Shown here piece after piece: positions 63,891-64,000 of a stretch of DNA of 64,000 bases (positions within the stretch are counted from its first letter, which is position 1; every line of letters starts with the position of its first letter). The notes beneath the pieces were generated by a model. It saw only the letters and a program-made list of their open reading frames with translations. It searched no databases and had not been told where the DNA came from. Source of the stretch: an uncultured Clostridia bacterium (GTDB lineage: Bacteria > Bacillota > Clostridia > Christensenellales > CAG-917); contig CALVTS010000001.1 in assembly GCA_944363035.1 (NCBI GenBank), forward strand, positions 128,691 to 192,690, given 5' to 3'. The position numbers and the translations under genes are program-made.

Positions 63891-64000
63891 ATCGCAATAT
63901 AAATCGCTATCTTTCACTTCTTCATCTTTCCCTCTTTTCCCCTCTCCCCTTTTCTTCCTTATTTCGTCATTTTTCCTCAAAATCCCCACCAAACAGTATC

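Overview
The window reads as chromosomal DNA of an uncultured, anaerobic, low-to-mid-complexity Firmicute of the class Clostridia, probably a gut lineage with a fairly GC-rich genome. Support: a uvrC-hprK pair and a murB-PHP-whiA-dnaE block typical of Firmicutes, an Re-citrate synthase, both ATP- and PPi-dependent phosphofructokinases, a TM1266-type regulator, MBG/YDG-repeat giant surface protein, and RBS of the AGGAGG type. The exact genus cannot be read from the sequence; a Christensenellales-like lineage is only a guess. Almost all genes lie on the minus strand; the plus-strand exceptions are gtrA-like, luxS, an XRE regulator, an ArsR regulator and queH.

Layout. 0.2-2.2 kb: an operon of prolyl-tRNA editing-like protein, esterase and lipoprotein. 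2.6-6.1 kb: an Old Yellow Enzyme/FAD oxidoreductase and a membrane M28 peptidase. 7.2-9.9 kb: mgsA, a second YbaK-like deacylase, a 279-bp tandem duplication and a GtrA-like protein. 10.2-13.3 kb: a redox operon (PPC-domain protein, CrtI-like flavoprotein, flavin/2Fe-2S reductase). 13.6-19.1 kb: rlmD, PPi-PFK, luxS and pfkA. 19.3-29.8 kb: dnaE, whiA, PHP, murB, hprK and uvrC. 30-31.2 kb: two small regulators. 32.3-42.3 kb: a long minus-strand run (membrane protein, J-domain-like protein, DUF5685, trpS, thrC, P-loop protein, Re-citrate synthase, prfA, a DUF1385-PrmC fusion, rpmE). 42.4-45.4 kb: an ABC importer preceded by a TM1266-family gene and an attenuator. 45.4-50.3 kb: a MacB/FtsX-type ABC system with a large lipoprotein. 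50.5-51.7 kb: queH and rpiB. 53.3-63.2 kb: one 3,292-residue MBG/YDG repeat protein.

The most unusual content is non-coding. Six repeat islands (about 6.2-7.1, 17.0-18.0, 25.7-26.8, 31.3-32.3, 51.8-53.1 and 63.4-63.8 kb) are built from the same few modules in either orientation; the first five are flanked by inward-facing arrays of degenerate ~32-bp units. None encodes a transposase. Inside the modules a ~55-nt hairpin recurs about a dozen times with compensatory changes. Four of the islands are joined to the adjacent gene (mgsA, pfkA, hprK, giant protein) by a 120-165-nt hairpin whose outer stem contains that gene's stop codon; the stems covary among the copies while an internal loop (GAA / GACA on the plus strand) is kept. 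This looks like an undescribed structured family at gene 3' ends.

Regulatory signals are readable: many promoters with TTGAAA, 17-base spacer and TATAAT; three or four genes with the -10 box exactly 6 bases before the start codon (leaderless mRNAs); a strong promoter-attenuator ahead of the TM1266-ABC operon; and ACAC/GTGT palindromes shared by the XRE promoter and the 2.3-2.6 kb intergenic region.
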